Both the position numbers and the translations under genes were made by a program. Below the pieces are notes generated by a model, which saw only the letters and a list, made by a program, of their open reading frames with translations, searched no databases and was not told the DNA's origin. A stretch of 58,614 nucleotides of DNA from Nemertoderma westbladi (lineage: Eukaryota; Xenacoelomorpha; Nemertodermatida; Nemertodermatidae), in assembly GCA_032718475.1 (NCBI GenBank), contig JAUCBJ010005177.1:1-58614 (forward strand), written 5' to 3'. Below, piece by piece: positions 46,501-58,487 of this stretch (its first letter is position 1; the number at the start of each line of letters is the position of its first letter).

Positions 46501-47312
46501 TACCTGTTCACCACTATGGGTGATCTTCCACAGTAAACCCTTCCACTATGTTTCCTAAAGGAATGACTGTTCACCACCATGGGTGATCTTCCACAGTAAA
46601 CCCTTCCACTATGTTTCCTAAAGGAATACCTGTTCACCACCATGGGTGATCTTCCACAGTAAAACCTTCCACTCTGTTTCCTAAAGGAAATACTGTTCAC
46701 CACCATGGGTGATCTTCCACAGTAAACCCTTACACTGTTTCCTAAAGGAATACCTGTTCACCACCATGGGTGACCTTCCACAGTAAACCCTACCACTCTG
46801 TTTCATAAAGGAATGCCTGTTCACCACCATGGTGACCTTCCACAGTAAACCCTTCCAACTCTGTTTCCTAAAGGAATGACTGTTCACCACCATGGGTGAT
46901 CTTCCACAGTAAACCCTTCCAACTCTGTTTCCTAAAGGAATACCTGTTCACCACCATGGGTGATCTTCCACAGTAAACCCTTCCAACTCTGTTTCCTAAA
47001 GGAATACCTGTTCACCACCATGGTGACCTTCCACAGTAAACCCTTCCAACTCTGTTTCCTAAAGGAATGACTGTTCACCACCATGGGTGATCTTCCACAG
47101 TAAACCCTTACACTCTGTTTCCTAAAGGAATGCCTGTTCACCACCATGGATGATCTTCCACAGTAAACCCTTCCACTATGTTTCCTAAAGGAATGCCTGT
47201 TCACCACCATGGGTGATCTTCCACAGTAAACCCTTCCAACTCTGTTTCCTAAAGGAATGACTGTTCACCACCATGGGTGATCTTCCACCGTAAACCATTC
47301 CAACTCTGTTTC
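40551..47312. repeat. 63-bp satellite, about 107 copies
   Basis: The typical unit starts GATCTTCCACAGTAAACCCT, continues TCCACTCTGTTTCCTAAAGG and ends AATGCCTGTTCACCACCATGGGT. Single-base variants give 62- and 64-bp units, and ATCTTC insertions occur (for example 41372, 41440). The 63-bp length keeps one minus-strand phase open across units, giving a 21-residue repeat (MVVNRHSFRKQSG-RVYCGRSP), broken repeatedly by indels. Longer blocks are themselves duplicated (44812-45247 again at 46458-46893). Confidence 0.95.
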
Positions 47313-48019
47313 AAAGAAATGAATGCAGTGAATTGGGCAAAGAAACTCGAACGAAAGCAGAAGAGGACATTTTTAGGATTATTCATGATAAAAGTAGGGT
47401 TCCCGAATAACATAACATTATATTAAAGGGAGAGGGGGAGGGGGGGGGGGGGGCTATTATTAACTCCGACATTACTGTCATTACTTTTCAATTTAAATTA
47501 TAAATATGTGGGGTTTTAAACTAACCAATAATGTTAAAGAATAAAAATGAAAATAAATCGTAATTCTTGTCGTAAATACTCATTAAGAATGACGTGTCAC
47601 TACAAAAATCGCATAAAGAGAATTTTCTATTATAAATTATGCCGTATAATAGTACTATTATTATGAATAAATATTTTTAAGTACTATTTATATGATATTC
47701 ATTGTTACAAGTTACATCAAGGTAATAATGCACCAATTGGTTAAAAGGCAAATATAAGCTGAACCTAGGTACATAATAAAGAAATATAAACCATACGAAA
47801 GTATACTTTAGTAACCATAGTAACTTAACTATACTAACCATACTTATAGTACATTAGTTGACATAGTAACCAATAACCTTTAGTACAATGAGAAAGGAAA
47901 ATGTTTAATTAAATTCTAATCACCCAAATCCAATGTTGAAGACGGAAGGCTAATGTAAAACTAATAATAATCAACCGAATAGCAAAGTAGTAATGAATAA
48001 ATACGAGTAATTTTAAAGC
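47313..48019. other. Spacer between the two satellites
   Basis: AT-rich, with a G tract at about 47438-47453. No gene recognised. Confidence 0.5.
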
Positions 48020-51000
48020 AAGACTTCAGTACTTATTTCAGTCTGAACGGACAGACTTCAGTACTTATTTCAGTCAGAACGGACACTGAACGGACATACT
48101 TCAGTACTTATATCAGTCTGAACGGACAGACTTCAGTACTTATTTCAGTCTGAACGGACAGACTTCAGTACTTATTTCAGTCTGAACGGACATTTCATTC
48201 TAAACGGACATACTTCAGTACTTATGTCAGTCTGAACGGACACACTTCAGTACATTTTTCAGTCTGAACCGACAGACTTTAGTACTTATTTCAGTCTGAG
48301 CGGACAGACTTTAGTACTTATTTCAGTCTAAACGGACAGACTTCAGTACTAATTTCAGTCTGAACGGACAGACTTCAGTACTAATTTCAGTCTGAACGGA
48401 CAGACTTCAGTACTCATTTCAGTCTAAACGGACAGACTTCAGTACTAATTTCAATCTGAACGGACAGACTTCAGTACTCATTTCAGTCTAAACGGACAGA
48501 CTTCAGTACTTATTTCAGTCTGAACGGACAGACTTCAGTACTTATTTCAGTCAGAACGGACACTGAACGGACATACTTCAGTACTTATATCAGTCTGAAC
48601 GGACAGACTTCAGTACTTATTTCAGTCTGAACGAACATACTTCAGTACTTATTTCAGTCTGAACGGACATTTCATTCCAAACGGACATACTTCAGTACTT
48701 ATGTCAGTCTGAACGGACACACTTCAGTACATTTTTCAGTCTGAACCGACAGACTTTAGTACTTATTTCAGTCTGAGCGGACAGACTTTAGTACTTATTT
48801 CAGTCTAAATGGACAGACTTCAGTACTTATTTCAGTCTGAACAGACAAACTTCAATACTTATTTCAGTCTGAACGGACATACTTCAGTACTTATTTCAGT
48901 CCAAACGGACAGACTTTAATACTTTTCAGTCTGAGCGGACAGACTTCAGTACTTATTTCAGTCTGAACATACATACTTCAGTACATATTTCAGTCTGAAC
49001 GGACACACTTCAGTACTTATTTCAGTCGGAACCGGCAGACTTCAATACTCAATTCAACCTGAACAGACAGACTTCAGTACTTATTTCAGTCTGAACGGAC
49101 ATACTTTAGTACTTATTCAGTCTGAACGGACAGACTTCAGTACTTATTTCAGTCTGAACGGACAGACTTCAGTACTTATTTCAGTCTGAACGGACACACT
49201 TCAGTACTTATTTCAGTCGGAACCGACAGACTTCAATACTTAATTCAGTCTGAACAGACAGACTTCAGTACTTATTTCAGTCGGAACCTACAGACTTCAA
49301 TACTCAATTCAGTCTGAACAGACAGACTTCAGTACTTATTTCAGTCTGAACGGACATACTTCAGTACTTATTCAGTCTGAACGGACAGACTTCAGTACTT
49401 ATTTCAGTCTGAACGGACACACTTCAGTACTTATTTCAGTCGGAACCGACAGACTTCAATACTCAATTCAGTCTGAACAGACAGACTTCAGTACTTATTT
49501 CAGTCGGAACCGACAGACTTCAATACTCAATTCAGTCTGAACAGACAGACTTCAGTACTTATTTCAGTCTGAACGGACATACTTCAGTACTTATTCTGTC
49601 TGAACGGACAGACTTCAGTACTTATTCAGTCTGAACGGACAGACTTCAGTACTTATTTCAGTCTGAACGGACAGACTTCGGCACTTATTTCAGTCTGAAC
49701 GGACATACTTCAGTACTTATTTCAGTCTGAACGGACATACTTCAGTACTTATTCAGTCTGAACGGACAGACTTCAGTACTTATTTCAGTCTGAACGGACA
49801 TACTTCAGTACTTATTTCAGTCCAAACGGACAGATTTTAATACTTTTCAGTCTGAACGGACAGACTTCAGTACTCATTTCAGTCTGAACGGATAGACTTC
49901 AGTACTTATTCAGTCTGAACGGACAGACTTCAGTACTTATTTCAGTCTGAACGGACAGACTTCAGTACTTATTTCAGTCTGAACGGACATACTTCAGTAC
50001 TTATTTCAGTCCAAACGGACAGACTTTAATACTTTTCAGTCTGAACGGACAGACTTCAGTACTCGTTTCAGTCTGAACGGATAGACTTCAGTACTTATTC
50101 AGTCTGAACAGACAGACTTCAGTACTTATTTCAGTCTGAATGGACATACTTCAGTACTTATTTCAGTCCAAACGGACAGACTTTAATACTTTTCAGTCTG
50201 AACGGACAGACTTCAGCACTTATTTCAGTCTGAACGGACATACTTCACTACTTATTTCAGTCTGAACGGACAAACTTCAGTACATATTTTAGTCTGAACT
50301 GACAGACTTCAGTACTTATTTCAGTCTGAACGGACATACTTCAGTACATATTTCAGTCTGAACGGACAAACGTCAGTACTCATTTCAGTACAAACGGATA
50401 GACTTTAGTACTTATTTTAGTCTGAACGGACAGACTTCAGTACTTATTTCAGTCTGAACGGACAAACTTCAGTACATATTTTAGTCTGAACTGACAGACT
50501 TCAGTACTCATTTCAGTACAAACGGATATACTTCAGTAGTATTTCAGTCTGAACGGACAGACCTCAGCACTTATTTCAGTCTGAACGGACAGACTTCAGT
50601 ACTCATTTCAGTACAAACGGATATACTTCAGTACTTATTTCAGTCTGAACGGACAGACTTCAGTATTTATTTCAGTCTGAACGGACATACTTCAGTACTT
50701 ATTTCAGTCCAAACGGACAGACTTTAATACTTTTCAGTCTGAACGGACAGACTTCAGTACTCGTTTCAGTCTGAACGGATAGACTTCAGTACTTATTCAG
50801 TCTGAACAGACAGACTTCAGTACTTATTTCAGTCTGAATGGACATACTTCAGTACTTATTTCAGTCCAAACGGACAGACTTTAATACTTTTCAGTCTGAA
50901 CGGACAGACTTCAGCACTTATTTCAGTCTGAACGGACAAACTTCAGGACTTATTTTAGTCTGAAGGGACAGACTGCAGTACTAATTTTAGTCTGAACGGA

Positions 51001-51809
51001 CAGACTTCAACACTTATTTCAGTCCAAACGGACAGACTTCAGTACTTATTTCAGTCTGAACGGACAGACCTCAACACTTATTTCAGTCTGAACGGACAGA
51101 CTTCAGTACATATTTCAGTCTGAACGGACAGACTTCAGTACTTATTTCAGTCCAAATGGACAGACTTCAGTACTTATTTCAGTCCAAACGGACAGACTTC
51201 AGTACTTATTTCAGTCCAAACGGACAGACTTCAGTACTTATTTCAGTCCAAACGGACAGACTTCAGTACATATTTCAGTCTGAACGGACATACTTCAGTA
51301 CTTATTTCAGTCCAAACGGACAGACTTTAATACTTTTCAGTCTGAACGGACAGACTTCAGCACTTATTTCAGTCTGAACGGACAAACTTCAGGACTTATT
51401 TTAGTCTGAAGGGACAGACTTCAGTACTAATTTTAGTCTGAACGGACAGACTTCAACACTTATTTCAGTCCAAACGGACAGACTTCAGTACTTATTTCAG
51501 TCTGAACGGACAGACCTCAACACTTATTTCAGTCTGAACGGACAGACTTCAGTACATATTTCAGTCTGAACGGACAGACTTCAGTACTTATTTCAGTCCA
51601 AATGGACAGACTTCAGTACTTATTTCAGTCCAAACGGACAGACTTCAGTACTTATTTCAGTCCAAATGGACAGACTTCAGTACTTATTTCAGTCCAAACG
51701 GACAGACTTCAGTACTTATTTCAGTCCAAACGGACAGACTTCAGTACTTATTTCAGTCTGAACGGATAGACTTCAGTACTTATTTCAGTCTGAACGGACA
51801 GACATCAGA
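48020..51809. repeat. 32-bp satellite, about 118 copies
   Basis: The unit consists of CAGACTTCAGTACTTATTTC followed by AGTCTGAACGGA. AGTCTG and CAGACT are inverted around AACGGA, so every unit boundary can form a 6-bp stem. Common variants are CATACTTCAG, TCCAAACGG and a short TTTTCAG unit. Longer blocks recur, for example the segment with TTTCATTC at about 48192 and again about 477 bp later. It ends about 110 bp beyond the SCYL1 stop. Confidence 0.95.
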
Positions 51810-51921
51810 CTATAAACTGGTTTCATTTTGTACCACCGATATCATTATTTTGCACGAATAATTCACTGTGTTTACCTTTAGAGGCACAGGGGAGGGATAC
51901 TATCGGGTGAGACAACGAATC

Positions 51922-54900
51922 TCAGGATATTTTGGACGCCTTTAGTCTCTGAGCACCGAGACTTTTAACCTGTTTACCGCGGGGTTTAGTGTCCCATTCC
52001 TGTCCCCAATCATCGTCGTCCCACCCGCTTGGAGCCGCCACCCCAGTAGACTGACCTAGAGTGGACGCAGGTTGCTTAGCAACAACCTCGAAACCCCAAT
52101 CAGCGTCGATGTCCCAGGAGTCCTTCCTACCGGCGGGAGTCTGTCGACGGGATTTACTCGAACTTTTGTGCGGATTTCGCTCGGACCCGGATTTACTGGA
52201 AGACTTGGTTGCCTTGGTAACAGGGCCTGCGGTTAGCTCCTCGAAGAACGATTCGCTGGGAGCGGGAGCGGCAGCGCTGGCGGGTTTCGCGTCCCAGTCG
52301 TAACGACTGGTCGGCGTCGCTGAAGGGGTCTCGAGAGCCGGCCAATCAGAGTCGTCCTCCCATTCGGCGGACTGCGAACCCCAATCGGATTGTGTCGAAT
52401 CGACCAACGGCGTTCTCGTCTCGGTTAACGTGCGAGTCGATTCGTACACTCTGCTCGGCGCGTCTTCTACTCCCCCTAACGGCCCCCCATCGCCCCCTAA
52501 CGAGCCCCCACTGTCCCCTAACGGCCCCCCATCACTCCCGATGTCCCCCACCTCCCCCTCCCCACCCCTAACATCCCCTCCCTTCTCCCCAACTCGAGTT
52601 ACAACGGGTTTCTTTATCTCACCGATGCGACCTTTAGTCGGGTCGTTAGCCGAACCCGCCGCGGCGCTACGATTGGACCAGATGCTGGAGGCGGCCCAGC
52701 TGAGGAGTCCGGTTGCGGACGTCCCGACCGACTCCGTCTGCCGCGAGGCCGACTCCGACTCCGCCACCAGCTCCGGGTGTTGCGACAATCTATCGAGTTT
52801 CGACACGATGGCGCCGACCGTTTTGAAACAGTTGTCCCTGACCTCGCGCTCTGGGTCGATGGTGAGTCCACAGAGCATAGGGAGGACTTTGGTAGCGAGT
52901 TCATTGATAGTGAAGTAGCGCTGTGTGGCTGCGATACCGGCGAGAGCAGCCGAGCGGGAAGGGGGGAAGGGGTCCCGTAGCGCTCGGGAGAACGCAGATA
53001 GGAGAACCTTCGGACGCGTCTAGAAACAAAAGATATAAAACAAAACAAGTTATAATAAAATGCTGTTGATGGTGGATCACTAGAGAAAGGAAAATGGTTA
53101 AAAACAACGAACAAATTATACACATTAATTAAATAATATTTTATTAAGGCCAAGGAAGGATGTTCAAACTACAAATTTATAAAATTGGGAATGTAGAGAT
53201 CAATTGATGAAATGTTCCACAATACTGCAAATATATTACCGGCTTAATTTTATCTTATTTATATCCGATGGCTTCAAGTCAAAATATCCCAAACACCAAA
53301 TTTCTGAAAAAGTTTTTATTGGTCAATTATATTAAATGCAGGATGCTGATGTTTTTTCCTAATTTCAACGGATTGGCGATATCTTAATTTGTTTTAAAGA
53401 TATAGTAAATTCAAAAATATACCAAAAGCCAATTGTTAATTTTATTTTTTTTCAAAATATCCCAAATGACATTTAAACATCCCAGATTCTGGATTATCTT
53501 GGCTAAAACCGGATATTTATTGTTTCAAATTGTCCCAAGTACCTCATAATGAAATAGACAAGCCTAGGAAAATGGCGCCAAATTTAAACAGGGGTAAAAT
53601 GCGGTATTAGGTCCCTCCACCTATTCAGCCTGTACTGTGTACCGTACTGCAGTAATACTGGTATTTTTGTATTTATACCGTAACCTGACTGACTCATTGT
53701 CTGCTAGCTTACTTTAAGTGGCTTGTTGTGTTATTTAGTTTATTATTTTGGTTAGGGTTAGTTGGTCAGGCTTTTAAGTCACAATCTAAGAATTCAAGCG
53801 GAATTTCGGACATTATTCTCATCTAGGCCCGAAGGCCGAAGGGCCGTTAAAGGCAATAATGTCCTGAAAACGAATATTACCTAAAAGAATCGAAATTTGT
53901 GGAACAAATTATGATTGTATTGTGCCTGTCTGTGCAGTCTATGAACAATAGTGTACCGGTCTATATCTAACAATGTCTTTTACTGGTTTTATTGGTAATG
54001 ATTTGAGTGACGGGGAGATGGGGAATAACCATCAGTTTAGTGCCGAGGAAGATACGTTTATGGGTGTAGGGGTGACATAAATTCGACAGTTGGTCCACCA
54101 AATCCGCAGAAAAAAACTGGCAGAAAAAGAAAAATACACGAATCAGATGATTATCCCAGGTTTAATAGAAAACTGGCCCGTCTACGTGGTCGTGGCTATA
54201 CAACAAACGGAAAGTTTCGAAAGCCAAAAGATGAGACCGATACCGCGCAAAGGTTGTGCTCGTAAGTGCAGTGAAAATTGGGCACCGGAGGAGCGATGTG
54301 AGCAGTTTGAACATTTTAGCAAAAACTTCAGAAGTCGCGAAGAGCAACATGCTTACCTTCGCACCTTAATGGAATAAAAATAAGTTGAGGAGGCGAGAGC
54401 CTGATAAGGGCACCGGTAAGAAAGGAAATCGTAAGGATGTATCAGTGGAGTGGTATTTGTACAAGGATGGCGATAAAATTCCTGTGTGTAGACAGTTTGG
54501 CGAATGTACGTTGGATGTTGGTGAACAAGTCCTGAAAATAATAGTTACGAGAACAACATCATGTGGTTCTCTTTCACACTCCCGAGGGGGTGGCGCTACC
54601 AATCGGACAGCAGAAGCGCGGGAAGGGGGAGTTCGGGAATTCATAGCGGATCTTCCCGCTATGAGTTCGCACTATTGTCGAAAGGATTCTAAACGTAAAT
54701 ACCAACCGACATCGTGTGAGAGTGAAAAGAACCTGCATCGGATCTATAAAACCAAAGTTTCAAATCCAGTGAGTTCGTCAGTTTTCCATAGGATATTGAA
54801 ATCCGAATTCAACTTGGGGTTCCATGCTCCAAAAAAGGACAAATGCCAGTTGTGTGTCCAGAACCGAAGAAACGACCTGGGGCTTAATTTGGAAGAAACA

Positions 54901-57900
54901 CTAGTGAAATAAATACGATATCTATGGCATTCAGGTCAGCACAGGAAAGAATTAGTGAAAACTACCGGTGCTGTAGTTTTGACCTACAAAAGGTCCTAAA
55001 TACACCACATTCAAACTCCATGCTCGTCGGGTTCTCTAGGCGGTTCGCTTTTTACATTGAGAGTCTTTTTGATAGTGGCACGGAAAAGGGATTTTGCTTC
55101 ATTTGGGGCGAAAACACTGCTAAGAGGGGGTCTACAGAGGTGTCTTCTGTCCTTTATAAGTATTTGGAGAACTTGAGAGGTGTCCTGGTCAGAACAAATA
55201 TAAAATTGTTATTGCCTCTCCCCACCAAGCACTTCTTCGAGTCCCGACTGTTCGACGAATCAGAGTAACATTTTTACTCCCTGATCACACTAACATGCCC
55301 GTGGATTCAATCCACGCGCGAATAGAGAATTATACGCGAAAGCGGGAGGTCTGGGCCCCTTCCGAGTGGAACACCGTCATCCGACATTCTAAAATAGAAA
55401 ATACTTACGAGGTTATTGAAATAAAATCTCACGATTTCTTCCAATGGAAACAATCTCGAATGGTTCAGATTCTTGAGAATGTCAAGAATAGCGACAAGGT
55501 GGCAGTTCCGTGGTCAAAGGCCATGTCAGTGAAGACATGGTCAAGGAGATTATTCTTCCTCGACAACGAGGAAGACATTCGCGCTCCCTTCGTTTCGATC
55601 TTCCACCACTTGCTTACCCCAACCAAGTTCCATTAGCCACTGCTAAGTTCAATGACCTTGTGTAAAAAGCGAATTCAGGAAAGAATACGAGCCCATGGTA
55701 GCAGATGACTCTGTAGATGATATTTTGAACGAAACTGATGGGAAGATTGACCTTTATTGATAATTTGTGATTGGATATATAGTGTCTTGAGATTCTACTG
55801 TTAATATTGTACACTTTTTTGATTATCAAAATGATGCTAAAATGCATTTGGGGTATTTTGAAAAATAATATTTATATTAACCCCTTTGTAAATGTAATGT
55901 TCAAAATGTCCCAATTACCCTAGACCTTAATCGCAGAATTATATTAAAAAAACGCACCCTGCAGTGGAAACAGCACGATTTTTTTAAGTAATTAAAAAAA
56001 ATCGAAATTCTGTACGGCCTTCGTCAGAATAAGAATATAAAAAAAATCTCTCCTGAACAATTTATCATTTGGCGTTTGGTATATTTTGACTTGAAGCTAT
56101 TGACTTATTCGATTATATTTTTGAACATTAACAGTGTATGACTAGTCCAGTGTATTCGTTTAAAACTAACAGGAACAGCAAATAATGTGATATTTTGCAA
56201 GAAACGAACCAGCAACTTGAATTGAACGGTTTAAAATATTATGGGGAGAGAGACCAGGGAAATAAACAAATATAATAGTATATTTGTCGTCCAGGGGAAT
56301 TATCGCACGTTGCTACATTACGTGACCATTAAGACCACCATTGACTGATTGTTGGCCACTTTTTAAATAAAATATTATCGGAGGGAAATAAAGTAATAGC
56401 AGGGAGATAAAGTAATTAAACTAAAAGTTCGAGAGAAATAAACTAATAGTTGGAAGGAAAAAAAACTATTAGTAGGTGTGAATGCTCACCTGCGGGTTTA
56501 TGTATCCAGCTATTTTCCCCAGACATACAGTGGCGTTGGTCCGTATACCGGGTTGGTCGTCCTTGCCTTGCACCTGCGCTAGGTGCTGCAGTAACACCGA
56601 ATTCAGGTGCTTATCGTTCAGCTTCCCCGCGATCAAGGACATACACTTCACGGTGTGCTCGCGAATAACCGGGTTGGAGTCGGTGAATCCGGGGACGAGT
56701 TGAGGGAATATCTGCTCGTTGGTCGTTCCTACCGAGAGGAACTCTGCGAACCGTTCCATCTGCTGGAGTAGCCGCACCCGGGTGGCGCGGTCCGGCGATT
56801 TAAATAGTTTAACGACGGCCGGGACTATCCGCTGTTGGTACTCCTCGGTGGGAAGGAGGGAACCCACCTGGGTAATACAATACAATCATTAATTAATTTA
56901 GTGATGATTAGAACTGGAAACTAAAAATGTTATTAATTATTATTATTTATCTTTTATTATCTTAAACTCTCTTTCATAAAAAATAAAAATGAAGGCAGTT
57001 CACTCGGGAGAGTCCAGACAGACAGCTGATAATTGGTAGATAATAAGCGTCGACGATCCAGATAGGGGGGGGGGGGGGGTGGGGGGGAAACTGGACGCAA
57101 TTTCGACGCAAATAATGTCACTTGTTCTATAGTGTTTAGTTTATTGTTTTGGTTAAAATAACGTGTCACTGTAACCTGCTCCTTCCCCAAAATTGAGAAT
57201 TTAACTTTGAGGCGGGATATTAATTTGCCGAGATGGGATTTGCGTCCAGTTTCCCTCTGATTAATTTGTTGTAACTATTGTAGCTAATTAATTGCTGGGT
57301 ATCCCTGAAAATACCCCTAGCGACCTGGGTCTCTTTTTTTTGCTTCCAATATCCCTCATAATTGTCTCAAAAATGCTGCAAAATAAGGTTAAATAAAATA
57401 AAATAGGCCTAAAAAATACAAACAAATCTTAATAAAGAAACCTTAATCTTAGAAATCTTAATACAGAAGACAGAAATATGGATATTCATAAGCTGTAATA
57501 CCGGTATTAAAATACCTTTAGTAAAGGCGGTAGAACAGCGCTCCCCGCGTTCCCAAACTCGAACGCATGGAGGAGCTGCGGGAGGATTCTATTCCTCGTG
57601 AAATGATGAGGAAATTCCCCCAAAACGTCGACGAGATTCTGAAAAAATTTTTGTTTTTCCGTCGCGTCGGCGACTTGGATTTCCTCCAAGAATTTATTGC
57701 ATTTCACGAAGTTGTTATCCATAAATCCGTCAGGGCGTGAGGCGCGCTCTAAGAACTGCTGTACGGAGCAGCGGGAGTTCGCGTTCTTATCGGAAAGACT
57801 CGAGAACAACGAGGAGAGATTCCTCGGAATGTTTCCGAGTTTACGAAGGTCGGAAGAGGCATGGAGTCTCCCGTTATGGATCTCCCATACGAGACAGGCA

Positions 57901-58487
57901 AATCCGTATGAGTCCGACAGATTTCGCACGCCGCGATCCGACGGTTTATAGACCGCCAACGCCGGTTGGATCGAACCCGAAGGCGGTTTACCGACGCCGG
58001 ACATAAACTCAACGCCGCCGAGTTTCCATTCCCCCGCCGCGTTTACAAACACGCTGGACGCGCAGAGATTGTTGTGGACCAAGTTGCACTGCGCGCCCAG
58101 GAAATCTACCCCTTTCGCTATCACGTGAAGTCCCCATGTGATGTCTAACCGTCGTTCGTTAGCGTCTAGTGCTGACAGATGGTCGGACAGGGGGACTATC
58201 GGTTCCGTTACTAAATAAACGCAAGTCGGAGTCTCTAGACTGTCTACGTAGGTGAGTATACTGGGATGACGCAGAGTGCGCAGTTGTTTCAACGCGTTCT
58301 GTGTAGCTTCCGCTAGGGCCGTATCTGCGTCTACCTTAGCAACGAATACAGAAACGGGTGCGCCGTTGCTACGGCGTTTCCCGTCGTTAAGCGTCCAGAT
58401 GGAAGTTTCGCTTTTATATGTTTTCACCTCCTCGCCTACTTCGAAGGCAAATGTTGCTAGCGGTGCGCGAGAAAACAGGGACCACAT
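51922..58487 (-). CDS. scyl1: SCYL1-like pseudokinase, 3 exons, 815 aa
   Basis: Minus-strand exons 58487-57516, 56867-56490 and 53019-51922, all phase 0 with GT-AG ends; human SCYL1 is about 808 aa. The N-terminal pseudokinase domain (residues ~15-300) has HNN in place of the catalytic HRD (LVHNNLC) and GGV in place of DFG (WKLGGVEF), as in SCYL1. Next come a conserved linker (KCNKFLEEIQ, EKQKFFQNL), the HEAT region spanning both junctions (LLHAFEFGNAG, EEYQQRIVPAVVKLF, IREHTVKCM, TVCLGKIAGYI, LLSAFSRALRDPFPPSR, LCGLTIDPE), then a low-complexity Asp/Trp-rich tail (WDDDDWG). The last residues SLGAQRLKASKIS replace human LGARKLD; Lys at -3, used for COPI binding in the family, is kept, but -4 is Ser. 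Known role: Golgi-ER traffic and tRNA export scaffold. Intron 2 holds a transposon. Confidence 0.93.
53271..56097 (+). mobile_element. TIR DNA transposon in SCYL1 intron 2
   Basis: The left end GCTTCAAGTCAAAATATCCC (53271) AAACACCAAAT is inverted at the right end (56067-56097); 29 of 31 positions match. Subterminal CAAAATATCCCAAAT- and CAAAATGTCCCAATT-like words occur inside both ends. The interior carries a broken DUF7869-like gene on the opposite strand to SCYL1. No target duplication was identified, so true ends may lie a few bases outside. Confidence 0.72.
53973..55636 (+). pseudogene. Broken DUF7869-like transposon gene
   Basis: A short start segment (53973-54080, ends in a stop) is followed by open pieces 54090-54377, 54385-54912, 54924-55268 and 55295-55636 in changing frames. 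Seen: CARKCSENWAPEERCEQFEHF and RSREEQHAYLRTL; VCRQFGECTLDVGEQVL; IADLPAMSSHYCRKDSKRKY; FNLGFHAPKKDKCQLC; then FDLQKVLNTPHSNS and FCFIWGENTAKRGSTEVSS; MPVDSIHARIENYTRK comes later. I recall this motif order from uncharacterised arthropod and cnidarian proteins assigned to DUF7869. The segment usually between the RGS-E motif and the H/M-VDS motif is shortened. Stops and frame changes rule out a working protein from this copy. Confidence 0.6.
56098..56489. other. Remainder of SCYL1 intron 2
   Basis: AT-rich, with repeated (G)GGAAATAAA-G/CTAAT-AG words at 56380-56475. No gene. Confidence 0.5.
57065..57250 (-). mobile_element. MITE family A, copy with both TIRs, in SCYL1 intron 1
   Basis: A G tract (57065-57087, one T), then ACTGGACGCAA (57090-57100) and at the other end TTGCGTCCAGT (57240-57250). 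The interior TTATTGTTTTGGTTAAAATA, ACTGTAACCTGCTCCTTCCC and GGCGGGATATTAATTTGCCG places it in reverse orientation relative to the copy at 808. Only one side has the homopolymer here. Confidence 0.8.

Noticed and set aside
40454-47210. Many minus-strand ORFs of 66-189 codons as a gene
   Set aside because: The 63-bp satellite keeps frame only between indels; there is no start exon, unique region or stable frame.
48020-51809. CRISPR array
   Set aside because: There are no unique spacers; the whole unit repeats, and the sequence is eukaryotic.
48020-51809. Self-cleaving (hammerhead) ribozyme satellite
   Set aside because: I looked for CTGATGA and GAAAC core words in the satellite units and found none.
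52061-52980. Plus-strand ORFs opposite the SCYL1 C-terminal exon
   Set aside because: Shadows of the GC-rich coding exon on the other strand.
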